Positions 6,511-14,810 of a stretch of 15,416 nucleotides of DNA are shown here, one piece after another. The stretch comes from Bacteroidales bacterium UBA4116. GTDB lineage: Bacteria; Bacteroidota; Bacteroidia; Bacteroidales; Tannerellaceae. Location: assembly GCA_002381645.1 (NCBI GenBank), contig DFXE01000013.1, positions 1 to 15,416 of the forward strand, in the 5' to 3' direction. The stretch's first letter is position 1. Each line of letters begins with the position of its first letter. Under the pieces are notes generated by a model. That model saw only the letters and a list, made by a program, of their open reading frames with translations, searched no databases and was not told the origin of the DNA. The position numbers and the translations under genes are program-made.

Positions 6511-7923
6511 TTAAGCAAACAATAACATATATACTGTGACACCAGATACATAACCTAATAATGCCAATATACTGAATCGTTTGGTATAATACATAAAATC
6601 GATTTTTTCAATGCCCATAACGGTTACACCGGTAGCCGAACCGATAATAAGAATGCTTCCTCCGGTTACAGCACAATAGGCCAAAAAGGTCCAAAATCCC
6701 CCGTCGGTAACGAAATAACTTGAATATTCAGATATTCCTGCTGTATCGGGTACGATAGGATACATACCCATTGTAGCGGCAACTAAGGCCACATTATCCA
6801 CGCAAGAAGAAAGAATACCTATAATAAAGCTTATCAGATAAGGCTGATGGATGTGTTTATCTAAAAAGTTTGACATTAATCCCAAATGTCCCGATGTCTC
6901 TAATGCACCTACAGTCATAAGAATACCGAGGAAAAAGAAAATAGTAGCTAAATCTATGCTCGGTAATAGAGTAGTTATACGCAGTTTTTGAGTTTCTTTC
7001 ATACCGGGTAGCCGGCTATACATTATATCTGTGTAAAACCACAGTATTACTAATCCTAATAATACACCAAGGAAAGGAGGTAAATCAGTAATCATTTGGA
7101 AAACCGGAACTAAAGCCAGTGAGAGCACACCGATAACAAAAATGGCTCTTCGGGAATGGTTTGGTATTTCGGGACAGTAGTCAATTTCTTTTTCCGAATT
7201 ACTTAATACACGTAAAGTAGATCCTTTTTTAAATAACCAGAAATGCGCAATTGTAAGGGGAACTAATAGATTTACAACAGCCGGAATGAACAAATGTGAG
7301 ATTTGATGTAAAGCTGTAATATTTTTGCCAACCCATAATAAAATAGTAGTGACGTCACCTATCGGCGACCATGAACCTCCGGCATTGGCTGCTATGATTA
7401 TCATACATGCATATTTCATGCGGTCTGTACGGTCGGGAACTAATTTGCGGAGGACAGCAAGTAATACGATTGCCGCTGCCAAATTGTCTAATAATGCAGA
7501 AAAAAAGAAAGCAGAAAGGCTTAACGTCCATAAAAGTTTACGTTTGTTTGCCGTTGTAAGATAAGTTGTTACTGCACGGAATCCACCATGTTTATCTACT
7601 ATTTCTACAATCAGCATGGAACACATAACAAAGAACAAAGTCTCTGCTACATTCCCCAAGTGATAAACAATTGAACGGTTGGATATGAAATTGATAAATT
7701 GCTCATGTATGGGTAATTCTGCCATTTCAGGGTTTTCCGTAAGGAACTCCTGAAATAACGGGCTTGAACGTTCAATAAAGATGTTATAAGCATCTAACAT
7801 TAATATTATCCACAGGGAAATTGCCATTAGTAATGCGATGGCGGCTTTGTTAATCTTTAATTTATCTTCTAAGGCAATGGCGATGATACCTAAAACAAAG
7901 ATGATTGGCATTAATATAAACAT
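6511..7923 (-). CDS. nhaD: NhaD-type sodium:proton antiporter
   Basis: The 470-residue integral membrane protein has about a dozen hydrophobic segments and belongs to the NhaD family of the ion-transporter (ArsB/NhaD) superfamily. The two pseudo-symmetric halves each carry a conserved polar motif inside the membrane: SALLDNLAAAIVL and NAGGSWSPIGDVTTI in the first half, SSCVDNVALVAA and TGGSILIIGSATGV in the second. The aspartate-asparagine pairs (LDN, VDN) are the probable ion-coupling sites. It exchanges cytoplasmic sodium or lithium for protons across the inner membrane, serving pH and salt homeostasis. It is the first gene of a minus-strand group with the C69 dipeptidase. A Bacteroidetes -7 box lies about 32 bases upstream of the ATG. 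Confidence 0.9.
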   Translation of the reverse strand: MFILMPIIFVLGIIAIALEDKLKINKAAIALLMAISLWIILMLDAYNIFIERSSPLFQEFLTENPEMAELPIHEQFINFISNRSIVYHLGNVAETLFFVMCSMLIVEIVDKHGGFRAVTTYLTTANKRKLLWTLSLSAFFFSALLDNLAAAIVLLAVLRKLVPDRTDRMKYACMIIIAANAGGSWSPIGDVTTILLWVGKNITALHQISHLFIPAVVNLLVPLTIAHFWLFKKGSTLRVLSNSEKEIDYCPEIPNHSRRAIFVIGVLSLALVPVFQMITDLPPFLGVLLGLVILWFYTDIMYSRLPGMKETQKLRITTLLPSIDLATIFFFLGILMTVGALETSGHLGLMSNFLDKHIHQPYLISFIIGILSSCVDNVALVAATMGMYPIVPDTAGISEYSSYFVTDGGFWTFLAYCAVTGGSILIIGSATGVTVMGIEKIDFMYYTKRFSILALLGYVSGVTVYMLLFA

Positions 7924-7954
7924 ACTGCTTCAATTGTTATGTTTGTTTTCACTG

Positions 7955-7962
7955 CAAAAGTA
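7955..7962 (-). promoter_or_regulatory. Putative -7 promoter element for nhaD
   Basis: On the minus strand the sequence reads TACTTTTG, followed by C, matching TAnnTTTG. It is 31 bases upstream of the nhaD start. No good TTG -33 element is seen at the expected distance. Confidence 0.55.
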
Positions 7963-8171
7963 AAATAAATATTCAGAAGCTTACCTTAATTTTATAATGA
8001 ATGCTTAGTCATTTTCCTTAATACTTTCGTGCTTTTTACTGTGTGCAATTCCTCTCACTCCCATTGCGGTATGGTTCTTAATCAAGCCTATAAACAATAA
8101 TATACATACTTGTTTTGAATAAATAATGGGTTTGGATGAAGGATATATAGTTCTTTTTTATAGTCAAAAAC
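7963..8171. other. Divergent intergenic stretch between nhaD and the purF leader
   Basis: This A/T-rich stretch contains no credible gene; the longest plus-strand frame starting with ATG encodes about 28 residues without family resemblance. The only clear signals in the whole nhaD-purF gap are the nhaD -7 box at its left and the promoter-terminator pair and purF promoter to its right, listed separately. Confidence 0.5.
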
Positions 8172-8202
8172 TTGGAAATATCAGTTATATTTTGTATTTT
8201 TG
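8172..8202 (+). promoter_or_regulatory. Near-ideal Bacteroidetes promoter of a short transcript
   Basis: TTG (8172-8174) and TATTTTTG (8195-8202, fits TAnnTTTG) are separated by 20 bases, the expected spacing. Transcription would begin near 8209. A strong terminator follows about 60 bases later and no coding frame starts in between, so this promoter appears to serve a short RNA or an attenuated leader. Confidence 0.55.
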
Positions 8203-8208
8203 TTGTTC

Positions 8209-8271
8209 ATAGTTAAGGTTTTGGTTAATAAAAAGAAAGGAATGACTTGGGAAAGCCGTTCCTTTTATTTT
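8209..8271 (+). ncRNA. Candidate small RNA or attenuator leader upstream of purF
   Basis: From the predicted start near 8209 to the T-tract of the terminator the transcript would be about 60 bases. It has an unpaired 5' segment with two GGTT/GTTAA-like repeats and a 3' intrinsic hairpin. No ORF or known riboswitch fold is recognisable. It could be an independent small RNA, or a leader in which termination versus readthrough controls the purF-carAB operon. The call rests only on the promoter-terminator pairing; both ends are inferred. Confidence 0.3.
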
Positions 8272-8273
8272 TA
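8236..8273 (+). terminator. Strong rho-independent terminator upstream of purF
   Basis: The arms 8236-8248 and 8253-8265 form 12 of 13 pairs (one A/C mismatch, one G-U) around the tetraloop GGGA. The T-rich tract TTTTATTTTTA follows. No coding gene on this strand precedes it. Confidence 0.8.
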
Positions 8274-8343
8274 TACATTCATTTTGCTTTCAATTTATAA
8301 TTCTTTCTGATATATTGTCAATTCTTTGAGATATGTTAGATGT

Positions 8344-8370
8344 TTTGTAGTATAATATTGCGTATCTTTG
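8344..8370 (+). promoter_or_regulatory. Putative promoter of the purF-carAB operon
   Basis: TATCTTTG (8363-8370) followed by C is a full match to the -7 consensus. TTTG (8344-8347) is a possible -33 element with a short 15-base gap. Transcription would start near 8377, about 23 bases before the ATG at 8400. The promoter lies inside the longer open frame that begins at 8340, which supports 8400 as the start. Confidence 0.65.
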
Positions 8371-8399
8371 CACGATTTATAAAAACACAAAAATATCAG

Positions 8400-10304
8400 A
8401 TGGAAGAACTAAAGCATGAGTGCGGAGTTGCCATTGTCCGATTGCTGAAACCCTTAGAGTATTATCATCAGAAGTATGGTAGTTGGATGTATGGCTTAAA
8501 CAAGCTCTATCTGTTAATGGAAAAGCAGCATAACCGCGGACAGGAAGGCGCCGGTTTAGCCTGTGTTAAATTAGAAGCAAACGCCGGAGAAGAATATATG
8601 TTCAGGGAACGGGCAGTAGGCACAGGAGCTATAACCGAAATATTTGCCACTGTCCACCAGCATTATAAAGATATTCCCAAGGAAAATTTATCAGACCCTT
8701 ATTTTGCTAAGACAATACTCCCGTTCGCAGGGGAACTTTATATGGGACATTTGCGATACAGTACTACCGGTAAATCCGGTATTTCTTATATCCACCCCTT
8801 CCTTCGTCGTAATAACTGGCGTGCCAAGAACCTTGCACTTTGCGGTAATTTCAATCTTACGAACGTACAGGATGTGTTCAGGGAAATAACTTCTATCGGA
8901 CAACATCCCCGGCAATTTGCCGATGCGTATATTATGCTCGAACAAATGGGACACAGGCTTGACCGCGAAGTTGAACGGGTTTACCAGGAGTGTGAAAAAG
9001 AAGGACTCAAAGGTATGGATATCACGCATGCCATTGAGGAACGGATAGACTTTTCTAATGTATTGAAAAAGTGCGCACCCTCATGGGATGGAGGGTTTGT
9101 TATCTGCGGGTTGACCGGAAGCGGCGAATCATTCAGTGTACGCGACCCATGGGGTATCCGGCCGGCTTTTTATTATCAGGACGAGGAAATTGTTGTATTG
9201 GCTTCTGAACGGCCGGTTATTCAAACGGCGATGAATGTGGATGCCGCTAAAGTAAAGGAATTGAATCCGGGTGAAGCAATCATTGTTAGCAAGCAGGGAG
9301 ATGTACGTCTATCACAGATTGTTGAACCGCAGAAGCTCAGCGCCTGTTCGTTTGAACGAATTTATTTCTCTCGTGGTAGTGATGTAGATATTTATAGAGA
9401 ACGTAAGCAATTAGGAAAGAATTTAGTTCATCCTATTCTGAAGGCGGTGGATTATGATATTAACCATACCGTTTTCTCATTTATTCCCAATACGGCTGAA
9501 GTAGCTTATTTTGGATTACAGGAAGGATTGAATGATTACCTGAACAAGAAAAAGAAGGAATGGATAGCCGACCGGAATACGTGGATAGGTGAGAATGAAC
9601 TCGAACAGATATTATCTATGCGTGTCAGGGCTGAAAAGGTTGCCATTAAAGATATAAAACTGCGAACGTTTATTGCGGAAGGGAACAGCCGTAATGACCT
9701 TGCTGCCCATGTATATGACATCACTTATGGAAGCATTACTCCGGATGTAGATAATCTGGTGGTAATAGACGATAGTATTGTACGTGGAACAACTTTAAAA
9801 CAAAGTATTATTGGTATACTGGATCGGTTAAGTCCTAAAAAAATTGTAATTGTTTCATCATCCCCACAGGTACGATACCCTGATTATTACGGTATAGACA
9901 TGTCGCGGATGAATGAATTTATCGCTTTTAAAGCGGCTATTGCTCTTTTGGAGGAACGAGAACAGGTGTCTATAATAAAAGAGGTTTATGAAAAGGCTAA
10001 ACAACAACAATCCCAGCCAGATCATAAAATCATTAATTACGTAAAAGATATATACGCTCCGTTCACCGACGAAGAAATATCGGCCAAAATGGTTGAATTA
10101 TTAACACCGGAAGGAACAAAAGCTAAAGTGGAGATCGTATATCAGACGCTCGAAGGTTTACATGCTTCCTGCCCTAATCATCCCGGCGACTGGTATTTCT
10201 CGGGAAACTATCCTACGCCAGGTGGCGCACGAATGGTAAATAATGCCTTTATCAATTTTATGGAAGAAGAATACCTTAACAGGAATATTCAACTTCCCAT
10301 TTAA
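8400..10304 (+). CDS. purF: Amidophosphoribosyltransferase (PurF-type), long Bacteroidetes form
   Basis: This 634-residue enzyme should catalyse the first step of purine synthesis: transfer of glutamine amide nitrogen to PRPP, giving phosphoribosylamine. The N-terminal class II glutaminase (Ntn) domain follows a 7-residue leader (MEELKHE) that must be removed to expose C8 of CGVAIV. QHNRGQEGAG, MGHLRYSTTG, CGNFNLTN and DPWGIRPA are recognisable family blocks. The phosphoribosyltransferase domain carries the PRPP loop VVIDDSIVRGTT at residues 454-465 and SSSPQVRYPDYYGIDM after it. It is well over 100 residues longer than E. coli PurF, with added sequence within the glutaminase half and a C-terminal extension (SCPNHPGDWYFSGNYPTPGG onward). 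The HNRG spelling has one residue more than the usual HRG. The start at 8400 is chosen because the promoter lies upstream and it leaves a short leader before the catalytic cysteine. The fused carAB gene follows after 22 bases. Whether this is the only PurF of the organism cannot be told. Confidence 0.88.
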   Translation: MEELKHECGVAIVRLLKPLEYYHQKYGSWMYGLNKLYLLMEKQHNRGQEGAGLACVKLEANAGEEYMFRERAVGTGAITEIFATVHQHYKDIPKENLSDPYFAKTILPFAGELYMGHLRYSTTGKSGISYIHPFLRRNNWRAKNLALCGNFNLTNVQDVFREITSIGQHPRQFADAYIMLEQMGHRLDREVERVYQECEKEGLKGMDITHAIEERIDFSNVLKKCAPSWDGGFVICGLTGSGESFSVRDPWGIRPAFYYQDEEIVVLASERPVIQTAMNVDAAKVKELNPGEAIIVSKQGDVRLSQIVEPQKLSACSFERIYFSRGSDVDIYRERKQLGKNLVHPILKAVDYDINHTVFSFIPNTAEVAYFGLQEGLNDYLNKKKKEWIADRNTWIGENELEQILSMRVRAEKVAIKDIKLRTFIAEGNSRNDLAAHVYDITYGSITPDVDNLVVIDDSIVRGTTLKQSIIGILDRLSPKKIVIVSSSPQVRYPDYYGIDMSRMNEFIAFKAAIALLEEREQVSIIKEVYEKAKQQQSQPDHKIINYVKDIYAPFTDEEISAKMVELLTPEGTKAKVEIVYQTLEGLHASCPNHPGDWYFSGNYPTPGGARMVNNAFINFMEEEYLNRNIQLPI

Positions 10305-10326
10305 GACTCATAAACAAACAAAATAT

Positions 10327-13300
10327 ATGCAAACAGACAAAACTGCCACTTTACTTTTAGACGACGGTAGTGTCTTTCATGGAATCTCATTCGGATATGA
10401 AAAGGCTGTAGCCGGTGAAGTAGTGTTTAATACCGCCATGACCGGTTATCCGGAAAGTTTAACCGACCCTTCATATGCCGGACAATTAATGGTATTAACT
10501 TATCCGTTAGTTGGAAATTATGGAGTGCCCTCTTGTGCTTTTGAAGATAATTTTCTTTCCTGTTATATGGAAAGTAACCGGATATACGCGGATGCTCTTA
10601 TTATAAGCGATTACAGTCATAACTACAGTCACTGGAATGCAGTAGAAAGTTTAGGGGATTGGTTGATCCGGGAAAAAGTCCCGGGTATATATGGAATAGA
10701 TACACGTGCGCTTACAAAATTGCTGCGTGAAAAAGGAAGTATGAAAGGGAAAATCATTTTCAATGATCAGGATGAAATTGAATTCTGTGATCCCAATGCT
10801 GTCAATCAGGTTGCTCTTGTATCAACAAAAGAAGTTGTGAGGTATGGTTCCGACGAAGGAAAGAAGAAAGTTGTTCTTATCGATTGTGGTGTTAAGCACA
10901 ATATTATTAGATGTCTGTTAAAAAGAAATATTGAAGTAATCCTTGTTCCGTGGGATTATGATTTTACTAGCTTGGAGTACGACGGATTATTTATCAGTAA
11001 TGGCCCCGGTAATCCGGATATGTGTGAAGAAACGGTTATAAATATCCGTAAAGCTCTTGAGGATAATAAACCTATCTGTGGTATTTGCATGGGAAACCAG
11101 TTGCTGGCAAAAGCCGGTGGCGCTTCCATCTTTAAACTTAAATACGGTCACCGCAGCCATAACCAACCGGTAAGGCTTGTAGGTACAAATAAATGCTTCA
11201 TAACCTCACAGAATCATGGATATGCTGTGGATAATGATACATTAGGTGATGAATGGGAACCTCTTTTTGTAAATATGAACGATAATACGAACGAGGGGAT
11301 TAAGCATAAAACCAAACCTTTCTTCTCTTCGCAGTTTCATCCGGAAGCAAGTAGCGGACCGACAGATACAGATTTTATCTTTGATTGGTTTGCAGACTCA
11401 TTGCAAAGTGGTAAATTTAAAATCCCGGAAAGAGAACAAGAATCTCCTGTCGTTCTTTCCAATCCCCCCGCTTCAATAAAAAAAGTGCTTATTTTAGGAT
11501 CAGGGGCTTTAAAGATAGGGGAGGCAGGCGAATTTGATTATTCCGGTTCCCAGGCTTTAAAAGCAATAAAGGAAGAAGGAATACAAACGGTATTGATAAA
11601 TCCTAATATTGCTACGGTACAAACTTCGGAAGGGGTTGCGGATACAGTTTACTTTCTGCCCGTTACTCCTTTTTTTGTGGAAAAAGTGATTGAAAAAGAA
11701 AGGCCGGAAGGTATACTTCTTGCTTTTGGAGGACAAACCGCATTGAATTGCGGGGTGGAGTTATATCGCAGCGGAGTTCTGGAAAAATATAATGTTAAGG
11801 TTTTAGGTACTCCGGTTCAGGCAATCATCGACACGGAAGACAGGGAGCTATTTGTACGAAAACTGGATGAGATTAATGTAAAAACAATTAAAAGTGAAGC
11901 TGTAGATAATATTATAGATGCCCGCCGTGCTGCCGCGGAATTGGGTTATCCGGTTATTATTCGTGCTGCCTATGCTTTAGGTGGTTTAGGTTCCGGTTTT
12001 TGTGATAATGAAGACGAACTGAATGTTTTGGCTGAAAAAGCATTTTCATTCTCTCCGCAAGTATTGGTGGAAAAGAGTTTAAAAGGATGGAAAGAAGTTG
12101 AATATGAAGTGGTGCGCGATCGATTTGATAACTGTATTACGGTATGTAATATGGAAAATTTCGACCCGTTGGGTATCCATACAGGCGAAAGTATTGTAAT
12201 AGCTCCTTCGCAAACACTAACTAATTCCGAATACCATAAATTACGCGAACTGGCCATCCGGATTATCCGGCATATAGGCATTGTAGGAGAGTGTAATGTT
12301 CAGTATGCGCTTGATCCCGAAAGTGAAGATTACCGGGTAATTGAAGTGAATGCGCGTTTGAGCCGCTCCTCTGCTTTGGCATCTAAAGCAACCGGTTATC
12401 CCTTGGCTTTTGTTGCGGCAAAGTTAGGATTAGGTTATGGGCTTTTCGATCTGAAAAATTCTGTAACTAAAGTAACAAGCGCTTTTTTCGAACCGGCTCT
12501 TGATTATGTAGTATGTAAAATTCCTCGTTGGGATTTGGGTAAATTCCACGGAGTTGATCGTGAACTGGGTTCAAGTATGAAATCCGTAGGTGAAGTTATG
12601 GCTATCGGACGTACCTTTGAAGAAGTAATTCAAAAAGGGTTACGTATGATAGGGCAGGGAATGCACGGTTTTGTGGAAAACAAAGAACTGGTGATTCCAG
12701 ATATCGATAAAGCCCTCAATGAACCTACGGACCGCAGGATCTTTGTTATCAGTAAGGCATTCAGGGCAGGATATACGATTGAACAGATTCATGATCTTAC
12801 TAAGATTGATAAATGGTTTCTACAGAAGCTTCATAATATTATCCATACGGCTGAAGCTTTAGAAAATTGCTCAAATATAGAGGAGATACCGCATTATTTG
12901 CTTTATAAAGCTAAGATGCAAGGTTTTTCCGACTTCCAGATTGCCCGTGCTATATTTAAAGAGGAGATGAAAGATTCGGAAAAATCGGGTCTTCTGATAA
13001 GACAGGAAAGGAAACAGCGTGGTATTTTCCCTGTAGTTAAACAGATTGATACGTTAGCTGCCGAATATCCGGCTCAGACCAATTATCTTTATCTTACTTA
13101 CAACGGAATTGAAAACGATGTAGATTACCAGGGAGATCACCGGTCAATTATTGTGTTAGGTTCAGGTGCTTACCGTATCGGGAGTTCGGTTGAATTTGAC
13201 TGGTGCGGAGTACAGGCTTTATTAACTATCCGTCAGGAAGGCTGGAGATCGGTAATGATCAATTATAATCCCGAAACAGTATCCACCGATTATGATATGT

Positions 13301-14685
13301 GTGACCGGCTTTACTTCGACGAGCTTACATTCGAGCGGGTAATGGATATTCATGAACTGGAAAATCCTCACGGTGTAATTGTATCGACCGGAGGACAGAT
13401 TCCTAATAATCTAGCCATACGTTTGGATGAACAATATGTGAATATTCTGGGAACATCGGCTAAAAGTATTGATAATGCGGAAGATCGTCATAAGTTTTCT
13501 GCAATGCTCGACCGTATCGGTGTAGATCAACCCCGCTGGAAAGAATTAAGTAGTCTTGAAGATATTAACAGTTTTGTTGCAGAAGTTGGTTTCCCGGTTT
13601 TGGTACGTCCCAGTTATGTACTGAGTGGAGCGGCAATGAATGTTTGCTCTAATCAGGAAGAATTGGAACGTTTCCTTAAACTTGCCGCTAATGTAAGTAA
13701 GAAACATCCGGTAGTAGTCAGCCAATTTATTGAATACGCAAAAGAAATAGAAGTAGATGCGGTAGCCGAAAAGGGTGAAATAATCATGTATGCTATCAGC
13801 GAACATATTGAATTTGCGGGCGTACACAGCGGGGATGCAACTATTCAGTTTCCTGCACAAAAACTGTATGTTGAAACCGTTCGCCGTATTAAACGCGTAA
13901 GCAGGCAAATTGCAAAAGAACTAAATATTTCCGGTCCATTTAATATACAATACCTCGCAAAGGATAATGATATTAAAGTTATCGAATGTAACCTTCGGGC
14001 ATCACGAAGCTTTCCATTTGTAAGTAAGGTATTGAAAATAAACTTTATCGATTTAGCCACACGCATAATGCTTGGCCTGCCGGTACAGAAACCCACAAAA
14101 AATGCGTTTGATCTGGATTATGTCGGGATTAAAGCTTCTCAATTCTCCTTTAGCCGTTTGCAAAAAGCTGATCCTGTGCTTGGAGTAGATATGGCCTCAA
14201 CAGGTGAAGTTGGGTGTATTGCCGACGATACGTCGGAAGCCGTATTGAAAAGTATGCTCTCGGTAGGTTATCGTATTCCTGAAAAGAATATATTACTTTC
14301 AACCGGAACAGCAAAGCAGAAAGCGGATATGCTGGATGCAGCCCGTTTACTTGCTCAAAAAGGATATAATTTATATGCTACAGGTGGAACATATCGTTTT
14401 CTGAAAGAAAATAACATAGAAAGCACTCATGTATATTGGCCGAGTGAAGAAGGACAACCGCAGGCATTGACTTTACTTCATGAAAAGAAGATCGACATGG
14501 TGGTAAATATACCGCGTGACCTTTCGGTTGGTGAGTTGAATAATGGTTATAAAATACGCAGAGCTTCAATTGACCTGAATATTCCTTTATTGACCAATGC
14601 ACGTTTGGCGGACGCTTTTATCAATGCATTTTGCACACTTTCAATTGATGATTTACAGATAAAAAGCTGGAAAGAATATAAATAA
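10327..14685 (+). CDS. carAB: Fused carbamoyl-phosphate synthase, glutamine-hydrolysing (CarA-CarB in one polypeptide)
   Basis: One uninterrupted frame of 1452 codons encodes both subunits of carbamoyl-phosphate synthase. Residues 1-360 are CarA: the small-subunit N domain (LLLDDGSVFHG, NTAMTGYPESLTDPSY) and a class I glutaminase with nucleophile C254 in GICMGNQ and H338/E340 in QFHPEA. About 24 linker residues (KIPEREQESPVV to NPPAS) lead into CarB, which begins KKVLILGSGALKIGEAGEFDYSG near residue 385. CarB is full length: carboxyphosphate ATP-grasp unit, helical oligomerisation region, second ATP-grasp unit from about 939 (VLGSGAYRIGSSVEFDW), and C-terminal MGS-like allosteric domain from about 1319 (LATGGT-type motif). 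The enzyme makes carbamoyl phosphate from glutamine, bicarbonate and 2 ATP for pyrimidines and arginine. Other bacteria I know keep carA and carB as separate genes; a fused GATase-synthetase is the eukaryotic arrangement. The start at 10327 is chosen because the open frame upstream overlaps purF. The gene ends at a strong terminator. Confidence 0.92.
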   Translation: MQTDKTATLLLDDGSVFHGISFGYEKAVAGEVVFNTAMTGYPESLTDPSYAGQLMVLTYPLVGNYGVPSCAFEDNFLSCYMESNRIYADALIISDYSHNYSHWNAVESLGDWLIREKVPGIYGIDTRALTKLLREKGSMKGKIIFNDQDEIEFCDPNAVNQVALVSTKEVVRYGSDEGKKKVVLIDCGVKHNIIRCLLKRNIEVILVPWDYDFTSLEYDGLFISNGPGNPDMCEETVINIRKALEDNKPICGICMGNQLLAKAGGASIFKLKYGHRSHNQPVRLVGTNKCFITSQNHGYAVDNDTLGDEWEPLFVNMNDNTNEGIKHKTKPFFSSQFHPEASSGPTDTDFIFDWFADSLQSGKFKIPEREQESPVVLSNPPASIKKVLILGSGALKIGEAGEFDYSGSQALKAIKEEGIQTVLINPNIATVQTSEGVADTVYFLPVTPFFVEKVIEKERPEGILLAFGGQTALNCGVELYRSGVLEKYNVKVLGTPVQAIIDTEDRELFVRKLDEINVKTIKSEAVDNIIDARRAAAELGYPVIIRAAYALGGLGSGFCDNEDELNVLAEKAFSFSPQVLVEKSLKGWKEVEYEVVRDRFDNCITVCNMENFDPLGIHTGESIVIAPSQTLTNSEYHKLRELAIRIIRHIGIVGECNVQYALDPESEDYRVIEVNARLSRSSALASKATGYPLAFVAAKLGLGYGLFDLKNSVTKVTSAFFEPALDYVVCKIPRWDLGKFHGVDRELGSSMKSVGEVMAIGRTFEEVIQKGLRMIGQGMHGFVENKELVIPDIDKALNEPTDRRIFVISKAFRAGYTIEQIHDLTKIDKWFLQKLHNIIHTAEALENCSNIEEIPHYLLYKAKMQGFSDFQIARAIFKEEMKDSEKSGLLIRQERKQRGIFPVVKQIDTLAAEYPAQTNYLYLTYNGIENDVDYQGDHRSIIVLGSGAYRIGSSVEFDWCGVQALLTIRQEGWRSVMINYNPETVSTDYDMCDRLYFDELTFERVMDIHELENPHGVIVSTGGQIPNNLAIRLDEQYVNILGTSAKSIDNAEDRHKFSAMLDRIGVDQPRWKELSSLEDINSFVAEVGFPVLVRPSYVLSGAAMNVCSNQEELERFLKLAANVSKKHPVVVSQFIEYAKEIEVDAVAEKGEIIMYAISEHIEFAGVHSGDATIQFPAQKLYVETVRRIKRVSRQIAKELNISGPFNIQYLAKDNDIKVIECNLRASRSFPFVSKVLKINFIDLATRIMLGLPVQKPTKNAFDLDYVGIKASQFSFSRLQKADPVLGVDMASTGEVGCIADDTSEAVLKSMLSVGYRIPEKNILLSTGTAKQKADMLDAARLLAQKGYNLYATGGTYRFLKENNIESTHVYWPSEEGQPQALTLLHEKKIDMVVNIPRDLSVGELNNGYKIRRASIDLNIPLLTNARLADAFINAFCTLSIDDLQIKSWKEYK

Positions 14686-14722
14686 TTAGTTATAAATTTA
14701 CAAAAACAACCATCTAATTTAT

Positions 14723-14763
14723 AAAAATCCACTATGTATAAAAATGCATAGTGGATTTTTTTT
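14723..14763 (+). terminator. Rho-independent terminator of the purF-carAB operon
   Basis: A perfect 14-bp stem joins 14723-14736 to 14747-14760 (core ATCCACTATG/CATAGTGGAT) around a 10-base loop. It runs into a tract of eight T. It begins 37 bases after the carAB stop codon. Confidence 0.92.
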
Positions 14764-14791
14764 GTTATTTCCATGCGATATAGTATATTTG
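14761..14791 (+). promoter_or_regulatory. Promoter of the Crp-like regulator gene
   Basis: TTTG (14761-14764) and TATATTTG (14784-14791) are separated by 19 bases, an almost ideal Bacteroidetes promoter. The -33 element overlaps the T-tract of the preceding terminator. The ATG follows 19 bases after the -7 box, so the leader is very short. Confidence 0.75.
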
Positions 14792-14810
14792 GAGTGAGAA
14801 TTATTTTAAC

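Noticed and set aside
8340..8399. Longer start for purF
   Set aside because: The extra 20 codons contain the likely -7 promoter box and would give an unusually long leader before the catalytic cysteine.
10243..10326. Longer start for the carAB gene
   Set aside because: It would overlap the end of purF by 62 bases and add 28 residues absent from CarA proteins; ATG 10327 fits the family start.
11970..12281. Minus-strand open frame of 103 codons inside carAB, and similar antisense frames at 13546-14602
   Set aside because: They are shadows of a strongly conserved coding sequence on the other strand and have no family resemblance.
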